Source: Lacihabitans sp. LS3-19 (GTDB lineage: Bacteria > Bacteroidota > Bacteroidia > Cytophagales > Spirosomataceae). Taken from it: a stretch of 64,000 nt of DNA. The DNA lies in contig NZ_RJUA01000012.1 in the NCBI RefSeq assembly GCF_024343575.1, forward strand, positions 1 to 64,000, in the 5' to 3' direction. The notes beneath the pieces are model-generated. The model was not told where the DNA came from. It did no database searches and was given only the letters and a program-made list of their open reading frames with translations. Positions 53,155 through 61,028 of this stretch are shown piece after piece; positions within the stretch are counted from its first letter, which is position 1; each line of letters starts with the position of its first letter. The position numbers were made by a program, and so were the translations under genes.

Positions 53155-55191
53155 TTATTGAAAATCAAGACCATCAATTAAATCATCATCCACCAAATTT
53201 GGAAGCGTAACTTTCAGTTTTTTTGAGCGTTGCATTTCGCGTTTTATGGCAAACATGGCGTTTTCGTTTCTTGCCCAACTCCTTCTAGCTATACCGTTGT
53301 TTACATCATAAAACAACATTGACTTTAATTTGCTGCTTGCTTCTTTTGTCCCGTCCAGCAACATTCCAAAGCCCCCATTGATTACCTCACCCCAGCCAAC
53401 ACCGCCACCATTATGAATCGACACCCAAGTAGCCCCCCTGAAACTATCGCCTATAACATTATGCATTGCCATATCAGCCGTAAATCTGCTTCCGTCACGA
53501 ATATTGCTGGTTTCTCTAAACGGAGAATCAGTTCCGCTCACATCATGATGGTCGCGACCGAGTACCACATTGCCAATTTTACCTTCGGCAATAGCCTTAT
53601 TAAATTCTTCAGCAATTTTGGCTCTGCCTTCGGCATCAGCATATAAAATCCTAGCCTGGGAGCCAACCACCAAATTGTTTTTATTGGCATCTATTATCCA
53701 GGCAATATTGTCTTCTAGTTGTTGTTTTATTTCATCAGGTGCAGTCTTTAGCATTTCTTGCATCACCTTTAAAGCTATTTTATCGGTTTTATCCAAATCC
53801 TCGGCTTTGCCAGAAGTACATACCCATCTAAAAGGACCAAAACCAAAATCAAAGCACATAGGCCCCAAAATGTCTTCTACATAAGAAGCGTATCGGAAAT
53901 CAATTTTATTTTCAGCCATAATTTCGGCTCCTGCTCTAGATGCTTCCAATAAAAATGCATTGCCATAATCGAAGAAATAAGTACCTTTTTTGGCATGCTT
54001 ATTAATGGAATTTGCCTGTCTAATCAATGAATTCTTAACCCAAGTTTCGAATTCCAAAGGGTTTTTACTTATCATTTCCTTGGCCTCCTCAAATCCCAAT
54101 CCAACTGGATAATAACCTCCAGACCATGGATTGTGCAAGGAAGTTTGATCTGAACCTAAATGAATATAAATATCGCGTTTGTCAAATTCTTCCCAAACGT
54201 CAACTACATTGCCAATATACGCTATAGAAACAACTTCCTTATTAGATTGAGCCTCTTGAACCCTTTTTACTAGGTCTTCCATATCGTCAACCAAAACATC
54301 TACCCAGCCTTGCTCATGCCTTTTAGTGGCGGCTTTAGCATTTACTTCCGCACAAATAGTAATACAGCCTGCAATGTTACCTGCTTTAGGCTGTGCACCA
54401 CTCATGCCTCCTAAGCCTGAGGTTAAGAATATCTTCCCAGCAGGTTTTTCATTTTTAGGCAAGATTTTCCTAAAGGCATTTATTACCGTAATAGTAGTTC
54501 CGTGAACAATACCTTGAGGGCCAATATACATAAATGAGCCTGCCGTCATTTGACCATATTGCGTTACGCCAAGTGCATTGAATTTTTCCCAATCATCTGG
54601 TTTAGAATAATTTGGAATCATCATCCCATTGGTAACTACAACTCTAGGGGCATTTTTTGAAGATGGAAACAAACCCATGGGATGGCCTGAATAGATATGC
54701 AAAGTTTGGTCTTCCGACATTATTGCCAAATATTGCATGGTAAGTAAATATTGTGCCCAATTTTGAAACACAGAACCATTTCCACCATAAGTAATCAACT
54801 CCTCGGGGTGTTGTGCCACCGCAGGATCAAGGTTGTTTTGGATCATCAACATAATACTTGCAGCTTGAAGACTTTTAGCAGGATATTCACTAATCGGCCT
54901 TGCATGCATTTTGTAATCAGGCTTAAAGCGATGCATATATATCCGTCCAAACTTATTCAATTCGGTGGCAAATTCTGGTGCCAAAGTTTGATGCCATTCA
55001 GAAGGAAAATAACGTAAAGCATTCCTAGTAGCCAATTGCTTTTCCTGTTTAGTCAAAATATTTTTCCTTATCGGAGCAGAATTAACTCCTGTTGGATAGG
55101 GCTTTTTATTAGGTAATTCTTGTGGAATACCTTGTAAAATCAAAGCCTTAAAACTGTTGTTTTCTTCTTGATTTGTCATTTGGAAATCCAT
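53155..55191 (-). CDS. hutU: Urocanate hydratase (HutU), long Bacteroidetes form
   Basis: 678 residues, longer than the about 555-residue proteobacterial enzyme, as usual in Bacteroidota. Family motifs: ITYGGNGSVFQNWAQY, YSGHPMGLFPS, YGQMTAGSFMYIGPQGIVHGT, TSGLGGMSGAQPKAG, SDQTSLHNPWSGGYYPVG, and near the C-terminus DHHDVSGTDSPFRETSNI and HNGGGVGWGEVINGG. It converts urocanate to imidazolone propionate with bound NAD+. The TAA of hutH is directly followed by this ATG, giving close coupling. The first ATG at 55191 is chosen; a second (MTNQEEN) lies four codons on. Confidence 0.94.
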   Translation of the reverse strand: MDFQMTNQEENNSFKALILQGIPQELPNKKPYPTGVNSAPIRKNILTKQEKQLATRNALRYFPSEWHQTLAPEFATELNKFGRIYMHRFKPDYKMHARPISEYPAKSLQAASIMLMIQNNLDPAVAQHPEELITYGGNGSVFQNWAQYLLTMQYLAIMSEDQTLHIYSGHPMGLFPSSKNAPRVVVTNGMMIPNYSKPDDWEKFNALGVTQYGQMTAGSFMYIGPQGIVHGTTITVINAFRKILPKNEKPAGKIFLTSGLGGMSGAQPKAGNIAGCITICAEVNAKAATKRHEQGWVDVLVDDMEDLVKRVQEAQSNKEVVSIAYIGNVVDVWEEFDKRDIYIHLGSDQTSLHNPWSGGYYPVGLGFEEAKEMISKNPLEFETWVKNSLIRQANSINKHAKKGTYFFDYGNAFLLEASRAGAEIMAENKIDFRYASYVEDILGPMCFDFGFGPFRWVCTSGKAEDLDKTDKIALKVMQEMLKTAPDEIKQQLEDNIAWIIDANKNNLVVGSQARILYADAEGRAKIAEEFNKAIAEGKIGNVVLGRDHHDVSGTDSPFRETSNIRDGSRFTADMAMHNVIGDSFRGATWVSIHNGGGVGWGEVINGGFGMLLDGTKEASSKLKSMLFYDVNNGIARRSWARNENAMFAIKREMQRSKKLKVTLPNLVDDDLIDGLDFQ

Positions 55192-56733
55192 TTATGCAAT
55201 ACAATGCTTTTCATAAGATTCATTGGCTTTTAGTTTGTTCGAAACAATGTTGGTCAAAGTCGGGCTTTTTATTAGTTGATGAAGTGTATTGATATCATAA
55301 GAGAAACTACGGTCTTTGGTGGCAAATTCCACATGTTTTCTTATTTCAGCGAAGATTTCCTCCAAAGCTTCGGAAGACTTTAGCGGCCTTCTGAATTCTA
55401 AAGCCTGAGCAGCATATAGCAATTCTATCGCTAAAATATATTCCAAATTGTCTAAAACACTATGAAACTTCCGTCCACTAATAGAGCCCATAGACACATG
55501 GTCCTCTTGGCCTAGAGAAGTTGGAATAGAATCGGCAGAAGCTGGAAAACACAATGATTTGTTTTCTGAAACCAATGCTGCGGTAGTGTATTGAGGAATC
55601 ATAAAACCAGAATTGAGGCCAGTGTCTTCGAGCAGCAATCTCGGTAAACCGTATCTACCTTCAAGCATCAAATAACAACGGCGATCGGAGATATTTCCCA
55701 ATTCGGCAGCTGCCAAAGTGCAATAATCTAAAGGCAAAGCCAAAGGCTGACCATGAAAATTGCCTCCACTTATAGTATCATGTGAACCCAAAACGATAGG
55801 ATTGTCTGTAACCGAATTGAGCTCTATCTCTGTCAATTGTTTCAGATGAATGTAGGCATTTCTAGATGCACCATGTGCTTGCGGCATACAGCGTAAGGAA
55901 TATGGATCCTGAACTCTATCACAATCATGGTGGGCCACCAAAATCTCAGAACCTTCTAAAAGTCTCCTGAGTCTTTGTGCAACCCATTGGCTTCCTTCAT
56001 AGTTTCGGATATCATGCAGTCTTTTATCAAATGGTTTTGCCGAACCCATTAGGCCTTCGAGAGAAAGTGCTCCTACAATATCGGCGATTTCTAGACAATG
56101 AAAAAGCCTTGAAACCCCATAAACTGCGTGTGCCAAAATAAATTGTGTGCCGTTTATTAATGCCAAACCTTCTTTCGGGCCAAGCGTTAAAGGTGTTTTA
56201 TCTAATTTGTAAAGTAAATCGACTGTTTTGTATTTTTCTCCCAAGTAAAATACCTCCCCTAAGCCAATGAGCGGCAAAAACAAATGGGACAATGGAGCCA
56301 AATCACCAGAAGCACCTACTGAACCTTTGCATGGTACCATTGGGATAATATCTTCATCTATCATCCAAAGGATACGCTCGATAGTTTCCAGTCGGATACC
56401 CGAAAAAGCTTGACAAAGTGAATGAACTTTGCAAATCATCATGGCCTTAGCCAAATGCAAAGCGATGGGCTCACCAACCCCAACACTGTGACTAATGAGC
56501 AAATTGTGTTGTAATTCGGAAGTTTGAGACTCCGAAATTTTCGTATCACATAAAGGCCCAAAACCCGTATTGATACCATAAACTATGTCAGAACTGGCAA
56601 CGATTTCGTCAACCCAGCTGCTACTTTTGTTTATTTTCTTTAAAGTGTTCTCGGAAATTTCACCTTTTAGCTCTCCATTTACTAAGGCCAAAACTTCATT
56701 TACACCCAAAAAATCTTCTCCGTATTTAAACAT
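55192..56733 (-). CDS. hutH: Histidine ammonia-lyase (HutH)
   Basis: 513 residues. The MIO-forming Ala-Ser-Gly is in GSVGASGDLAPLSHLFLP, with YGINTGFGPLCDTKI near the N-terminus, LALINGTQF, QDPYSLRCMPQAHGA and DHVSMGSISGRK further on. It deaminates histidine to urocanate, the first step of the hut pathway. Its ATG overlaps the stop of the upstream MarR gene by 8 bp. It is typical in length and complete. Confidence 0.95.
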   Translation of the reverse strand: MFKYGEDFLGVNEVLALVNGELKGEISENTLKKINKSSSWVDEIVASSDIVYGINTGFGPLCDTKISESQTSELQHNLLISHSVGVGEPIALHLAKAMMICKVHSLCQAFSGIRLETIERILWMIDEDIIPMVPCKGSVGASGDLAPLSHLFLPLIGLGEVFYLGEKYKTVDLLYKLDKTPLTLGPKEGLALINGTQFILAHAVYGVSRLFHCLEIADIVGALSLEGLMGSAKPFDKRLHDIRNYEGSQWVAQRLRRLLEGSEILVAHHDCDRVQDPYSLRCMPQAHGASRNAYIHLKQLTEIELNSVTDNPIVLGSHDTISGGNFHGQPLALPLDYCTLAAAELGNISDRRCYLMLEGRYGLPRLLLEDTGLNSGFMIPQYTTAALVSENKSLCFPASADSIPTSLGQEDHVSMGSISGRKFHSVLDNLEYILAIELLYAAQALEFRRPLKSSEALEEIFAEIRKHVEFATKDRSFSYDINTLHQLIKSPTLTNIVSNKLKANESYEKHCIA

Positions 56734-57199
56734 TTAATTTAGATTTTATTCTTTCATTTAAGGCTAATTCATTAAATCCATTTTCGATTTTCAATAGATT
56801 TTTTAAAACATCATTTTCATCCATAAGTGCCGTCATGGCTTGATCTAAAGCTTGCCAAACAGGTTTAATGATTTTTAACAATACTATTCCATCTTGGCTT
56901 AAAGCAATATCTTTTTTGCGTCCATCATCTACTGAAGGCGTGAGAATGAGTAAGTTTCTTTCCATTAGGTTTTTGACCAATTGGCTAATTGCCGAATGCG
57001 ACACTTCCAATGTTTCGGCAATCTCATATATCGACAAAGACTCATGTTTGTCTAAAAGAAAAAAAACACCAAACCATGAGGCTTCAAAAGGGATATTTTG
57101 ATCTGCATATACTTTGTTGATTTCGCTCAAAAAATAATCGCTTAATCTTTTGAGCCGGGTACCAAATACCAAAGGGCCGAGTTCTTGATAAAAATTCAT
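56726..57199 (-). CDS. MarR-family transcriptional regulator of the hut operon
   Basis: 157 residues with a MarR winged helix: ASWFGVFFLLDKHESLSIYEIAETLEVSHSAISQLVKNLMERNLL is the DNA-recognition region, and PSVDDGRKKDIALSQDG is the wing. It is the first gene of the operon and overlaps hutH, so it is most likely an autoregulator of histidine catabolism; proteobacteria use GntR-type HutC instead. A perfect 14-bp palindrome lies 12 bp upstream of its start. The ligand is unknown (urocanate by analogy). Confidence 0.88.
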   Translation of the reverse strand: MNFYQELGPLVFGTRLKRLSDYFLSEINKVYADQNIPFEASWFGVFFLLDKHESLSIYEIAETLEVSHSAISQLVKNLMERNLLILTPSVDDGRKKDIALSQDGIVLLKIIKPVWQALDQAMTALMDENDVLKNLLKIENGFNELALNERIKSKLNV

Positions 57200-57202
57200 C
57201 TA

Positions 57203-57224
57203 CAAATATATATAAGTACTTATA
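57203..57224 (-). promoter_or_regulatory. MarR operator candidate with adjacent -7 box
   Basis: TATAAGTACTTATA (57211-57224) is a perfect 14-bp palindrome. Read on the minus strand it is followed directly by TATATTTG (57203-57210), which fits TAnnTTTG, 3 bp before the start codon region of marR. A repressor bound here would block the promoter. Confidence 0.55.
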
Positions 57225-57390
57225 CATATTTTAATATTTCAAATATTTTTTTGTTTTATTCTGATAAAATAATTCTAAATAAATGATAATCAAAACATTA
57301 GAAAAATAAACTTGTTTTTAAAATTTGTCCGATTATAAAAAATTACTTTAAGGATTTTAGAATTTCGCTAATTTTGAAAAAAAAGCAATT

Positions 57391-58500
57391 ATGAATTTAA
57401 AAAAGGTTATTGGATTTGCCTTGATGCTAGCTGTAGGTGGCTTTGTAGGTTTTTTTGTAGGTAAATTTCTGGTTAAAGAAGCTCTTGATGGCTTAACAAA
57501 AAACCATCTATTTGGATTATTAGCATTACTCATACCAATTTTCTTTTTTGTAATAGGCTTTCACGAACTTGGTCATGCTTTTTTAGGTAAAATAGTTGGT
57601 TTTGAGTTTAAAATGTATGTAGTTGGTCCTTTACTTATTGAAAAAAACCAAAGCGGCATTGATATAAAACTCAATAAAAATTTCAACCTTTTTGGCGGTT
57701 TAGTCATTAGCTTACCCACAAATAGTGAAAATCTAAAAAATAGATTTAGTTGGTACGCAGCGGGAGGACCATTGTTTAGCCTTTTGCTGGTTTTATTAGC
57801 TATTGCAATAATCTATGCTATCCCTTCAGATTTCATTTTTCTGATTTTGCTATGTAAGATGACCGCCTTTTTTTCGGGTTTAATATTTGTTGCAACCATG
57901 ATTCCTATAAAGTCGGGTGGTTTTCACACTGATGGAGCTAGGATTTTGCGTTTGCAAACAAAAGGAGAAATAGCTGATTTAGAAGTCATGACTTTAAGTA
58001 TTATCGCCAAAACGAGTTCAAATCTACGCCCTCGAGATCTTGAAATTGAAGAAGTAAAAACAGCAATGACTCTGGCTGCCAAACACAAAGACACTTATGA
58101 AGTATATTTAATAGGCTATTTATTTCAAGCACAATTTGACAAAGGATTGATATCTGAAGCAAAAGAAACGCTAGATATTTACCTCGAAAAAATCGTACAA
58201 GTTCCAGTTGCTTTGCAAGGCTCAGTTTGGTTAGATGCGAGCTTTTTTTATGGTTATGCCTTAAATGATTTAGAAAAAGCAAAAGACTATTTTGCTTTGT
58301 TTAAACCCAATAATTTTATTCCAAAAGCTCAAATTCTAATTACCGAAGCGATGATTTCGATTTTAGAAAAACAAAAAGTAAATGCCTTAGATAAAGTTGC
58401 CTTAGCCGAAAAAGAGTTAAAAAATATGATAGACCAAGGTTTGGCAGAAGCTTATAATGACAGATTAGCAGATATGAAAAATAGGATTTCAGAATTTTAA
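57391..58500 (+). CDS. Membrane zinc metalloprotease, M50 (site-2 protease-like)
   Basis: 369 residues. N-terminal transmembrane helices, then the HExxH zinc motif FHELGHAFLG (H58, E59, H62) inside helix 2, and the distal aspartate in PIKSGGFHTDGARIL, as in the M50 family. Membrane helices lie at about 8-28, 40-58, 125-145 and 150-172. The C-terminal half (about 195-369) is soluble, helical and TPR-like. It probably cleaves within the membrane, but the substrate is unknown. Monocistronic; it converges with the GDPD-like gene over 8 bp. Confidence 0.85.
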   Translation: MNLKKVIGFALMLAVGGFVGFFVGKFLVKEALDGLTKNHLFGLLALLIPIFFFVIGFHELGHAFLGKIVGFEFKMYVVGPLLIEKNQSGIDIKLNKNFNLFGGLVISLPTNSENLKNRFSWYAAGGPLFSLLLVLLAIAIIYAIPSDFIFLILLCKMTAFFSGLIFVATMIPIKSGGFHTDGARILRLQTKGEIADLEVMTLSIIAKTSSNLRPRDLEIEEVKTAMTLAAKHKDTYEVYLIGYLFQAQFDKGLISEAKETLDIYLEKIVQVPVALQGSVWLDASFFYGYALNDLEKAKDYFALFKPNNFIPKAQILITEAMISILEKQKVNALDKVALAEKELKNMIDQGLAEAYNDRLADMKNRISEF

Positions 58501-58508
58501 AAAGGCCT

Positions 58509-59240
58509 TTATTTATTTACCTTAAAACTATCTTTACAAGCTTTAGGTGAATCCGTATTTATAAAATCTACACCCAATCGATGCATAGTTTCCCAAGCTA
58601 ATGGTGTATCAGGCGTGGCCCAAAATCGAATTGGGAAACCCGAAGCATGAACCTGTTCAATGGTAGCTTTTAACTTTTCGGCATCTTCGAAAGTTGACTT
58701 CCCGTCCCATCTTGAGAATCTTGCAAAAGAAAAACTCACCAAGGCGATTTTCTTAGGATCGGCTTTTGCTAAATCATTTAGAGATTGATGATCGAAAAAA
58801 ATAAAAGCTGGATAATCTGCATATTTTTCAGGAGATGGCCTATTCCCAGATATCACAAAACGTAGGTTTTTAGAATTAACCAGTGCTGGGTATTTGTTTA
58901 AAAGTCCAACGATGGCACTTAAAGTTGCTTCTCCAGATGTTTTACAGTCTATTAATATTTGCAGCTCAATATGTTTGTTCTTTCTTTTTTTGTAAACTGC
59001 ATTTAAAGGTTTTAAATATAGGTTTTCGAGATTTCGGTAAGAGTCAATTTCTGTTTTTTCGTGAGCTACAAAGAGTTTATTATTTATTAAATACACATCA
59101 GCTTCAATAGAAGACGCCCCAGCTTCGAAGGCTTCATAAAAAGGTTTGTCTCTTACATAATCGTTATGAGAATGGATTTTTTGGGCAATACATAAATTTG
59201 TTGCCAACAACATCAAAAACCAAAAACTGATTCTATTCAT
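58509..59240 (-). CDS. Secreted GDPD/PI-PLC-like phosphodiesterase family protein
   Basis: 243 residues, signal peptide about 1-19. TIM-barrel hydrolase of the glycerophosphodiester phosphodiesterase/PI-PLC superfamily: IHSHNDY at 22-28 (catalytic His), SIEADVYLINNKLFVAHEKTEID (metal Glu/Asp), QILIDCKTSGEAT, and the late RFWATPDTPLAWETMHRLGVDFINTDSP. The HSHNDY start matches the bacterial altered-inheritance-6-like group. It may hydrolyse deacylated phospholipids or another phosphodiester in the periplasm. Confidence 0.8.
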   Translation of the reverse strand: MNRISFWFLMLLATNLCIAQKIHSHNDYVRDKPFYEAFEAGASSIEADVYLINNKLFVAHEKTEIDSYRNLENLYLKPLNAVYKKRKNKHIELQILIDCKTSGEATLSAIVGLLNKYPALVNSKNLRFVISGNRPSPEKYADYPAFIFFDHQSLNDLAKADPKKIALVSFSFARFSRWDGKSTFEDAEKLKATIEQVHASGFPIRFWATPDTPLAWETMHRLGVDFINTDSPKACKDSFKVNK

Positions 59241-59322
59241 TTTTTAAAGAATTAATTGTGCCAATTTAGCAATAAAGCTTGATTTTGTTTACTTTAGATA
59301 TTTATTATAATCAAACCTTAAC

Positions 59323-60078
59323 ATGAATAAAATATTTACCTTTTTTCTACTTTTTGTTTCTTTCCTTTCAAACGGACAAATAGGTGTAGGAGCAAAAGCT
59401 CCCAAAAAAGCAAAAATCCTTTTTGATGGTTCTTATGAAATGCTACATGAAAAATGGCAGTATTGGAATGGCCCACGCTTAAAAGCAAGTATGCCAATAA
59501 AATGGGAAATACAAAATGACCCAGTAGATGCTGGAACCGTAGTAAATACCAACGATCCTGCCGCAGCTGGCGGTTTATACGGAGCAGCTGACATTGTAAC
59601 GAAAGAAGAGTTTGGAGATTTCAGACTTCATGTAGAGTTTTTTATCAAAGAAAAAGGGGGCAATAGTGGCGTTTATTTACAAAATCGCTATGAAATCCAA
59701 GTTTTGGATGGAGACTCTACAAGCCATGGTTTGGGGGCGGTAATAAACGAAAGTAAATCGCCGTATTTTGCATATAATGGCATCGGTAAATGGAATTCTT
59801 ACGACATCGTGTTCAGAGCGGCGAGGTTTGAAGACGGCAAAAGAGTAGAAGACCCAATGGTTACGATGTACTTTAACGGCAAAAAAGCTCATACCAACCA
59901 AAAAATCAGCCAGGTTTGGGGAGGTCCAAACTCAGGCCAAGATGGAGGAAATGATGGCGGAAAAGGCATAACTGACAGACCGGGTGGACTAAAACTCCAA
60001 GCCGAAGGCCACAATGTACTTTACCGAAACATCTGGATTGTGCCATTGAAAATTAAAAAGGCAAATACAGATTTTTAA
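59323..60078 (+). CDS. Secreted DUF1080 (3-keto-disaccharide hydrolase-like) protein
   Basis: 251 residues, signal peptide about 1-18. The lectin-like jelly roll of DUF1080 is present: FGDFRLHVEFFIKEKGGNSGVYLQNRYEIQVLDG, WNSYDIVFRAARFEDGKRVEDP, VTMYFNGKKAH and GGLKLQAEGHNVLYRNIWIVPL. Members hydrolyse 3-keto-glycosides or bind sugars. A leader-like AATCAAACCTTAAC precedes the ATG. The gene is followed 31 bp later by a membrane protein and may share its transcript. Confidence 0.85.
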   Translation: MNKIFTFFLLFVSFLSNGQIGVGAKAPKKAKILFDGSYEMLHEKWQYWNGPRLKASMPIKWEIQNDPVDAGTVVNTNDPAAAGGLYGAADIVTKEEFGDFRLHVEFFIKEKGGNSGVYLQNRYEIQVLDGDSTSHGLGAVINESKSPYFAYNGIGKWNSYDIVFRAARFEDGKRVEDPMVTMYFNGKKAHTNQKISQVWGGPNSGQDGGNDGGKGITDRPGGLKLQAEGHNVLYRNIWIVPLKIKKANTDF

Positions 60079-60108
60079 AAACTTTACATAATCCTAAACA
60101 TTAATAAA

Positions 60109-60678
60109 ATGAGCATTATTGACCTATTTAAAGAAGCAAATCAAAAGCTGACAGGAAAGCATTTATTAGCTATTGCAGCAGTTTTGATTATGTCTTTTAT
60201 TTCTGGTATCCCTTCTAGCATCGACCCTAAGTTTGCAAGTTTGTCAATACTTCTTTCTGCACCTATGAGTTTAGGGATGGCCACTTTTTTCTTAAATATA
60301 ATAAGAGGAAAAGAAGTAAGAATCGAACAAATTTTTGATGGCTTTAAAAACTTTATTCCGGCTTTGATTGTAACTTTCCTTATTGCAGTAGCTGTAGTTT
60401 TTGGCTTAATTTTACTAATTATTCCTGGGATTATTGCCGGAATAGGTTTATCGATGTCGATGTTTATTTTAGCAGACAACCCAACTATATCGGCTGTAGA
60501 TGTGCTCAAGGCAAGTTGGGGAATGATGAAAGGACATAAAGCTGATTATTTTGTATATATCTTATTGGCAATTGGAATCGGGATTTTGGGCTTTTTAGCA
60601 TTAATTGTCGGAATATTCTATGTTTTACCAATTATATATGCCGCTTCTGCTATATTTTATGAAAGAATAAAGAAATAA
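60109..60678 (+). CDS. Small integral membrane protein (DUF975/GDPD-membrane-domain-like)
   Basis: 189 residues with four to five transmembrane segments (about 20-38, 45-65, 80-105, 106-120, 143-180). The LIIPGIIAGIGLSMSMFILADNP motif, followed by a DVLKASWGMMKGHKADYF amphipathic segment and a last helix with FYVLPIIYAASAIFYERI, matches the conserved poly-helical family seen with lipid and glycerophosphodiester genes. No enzymatic motif. It is the second gene of a likely pair with the DUF1080 gene and is followed by a terminator. Confidence 0.7.
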   Translation: MSIIDLFKEANQKLTGKHLLAIAAVLIMSFISGIPSSIDPKFASLSILLSAPMSLGMATFFLNIIRGKEVRIEQIFDGFKNFIPALIVTFLIAVAVVFGLILLIIPGIIAGIGLSMSMFILADNPTISAVDVLKASWGMMKGHKADYFVYILLAIGIGILGFLALIVGIFYVLPIIYAASAIFYERIKK

Positions 60679-60699
60679 TCCTAATCAGGAAAGTTCTCG

Positions 60700-60740
60700 T
60701 GAAAACCCAATTACATTCATTTTGTAATTGGGTTTTGCTT
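60700..60740 (+). terminator. Terminator after the membrane protein gene
   Basis: AAAACCCAATTAC (60702-60714) pairs with GTAATTGGGTTTT (60724-60736), 13 bp, followed by a T-rich tract. Confidence 0.9.
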
Positions 60741-61028
60741 TATAGGGCATATTTGAACAAAAATATTTTCATTATAAGTGGTATAAAAATATTTTTTATT
60801 AAAAAATTCATATATTTAAAAGTTTTTTAAAACAATTACCAATAGAATCAATTTTGAGCAAAAATCGACTAATAATCAATTTTTATTAATTCAATTTTAC
60901 TTTTCTAATAAAGTAATATTATTTTTTTGCTGCCAATTTTAAGAAATGAATAAGAATGGAATCACTTCATTTCTATATCTATTCGGGGATTTACTTTGTG
61001 TGAATTTTTTAAATTTAATAATATCTCT
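60741..61028. other. AT-rich promoter region before the second susC
   Basis: About 290 bp with no gene. TTACTTTG at 60991-60998 is a near match to the -7 consensus TAnnTTTG, 31 bp before the ATG at 61029. No clear operator was seen. Confidence 0.35.
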
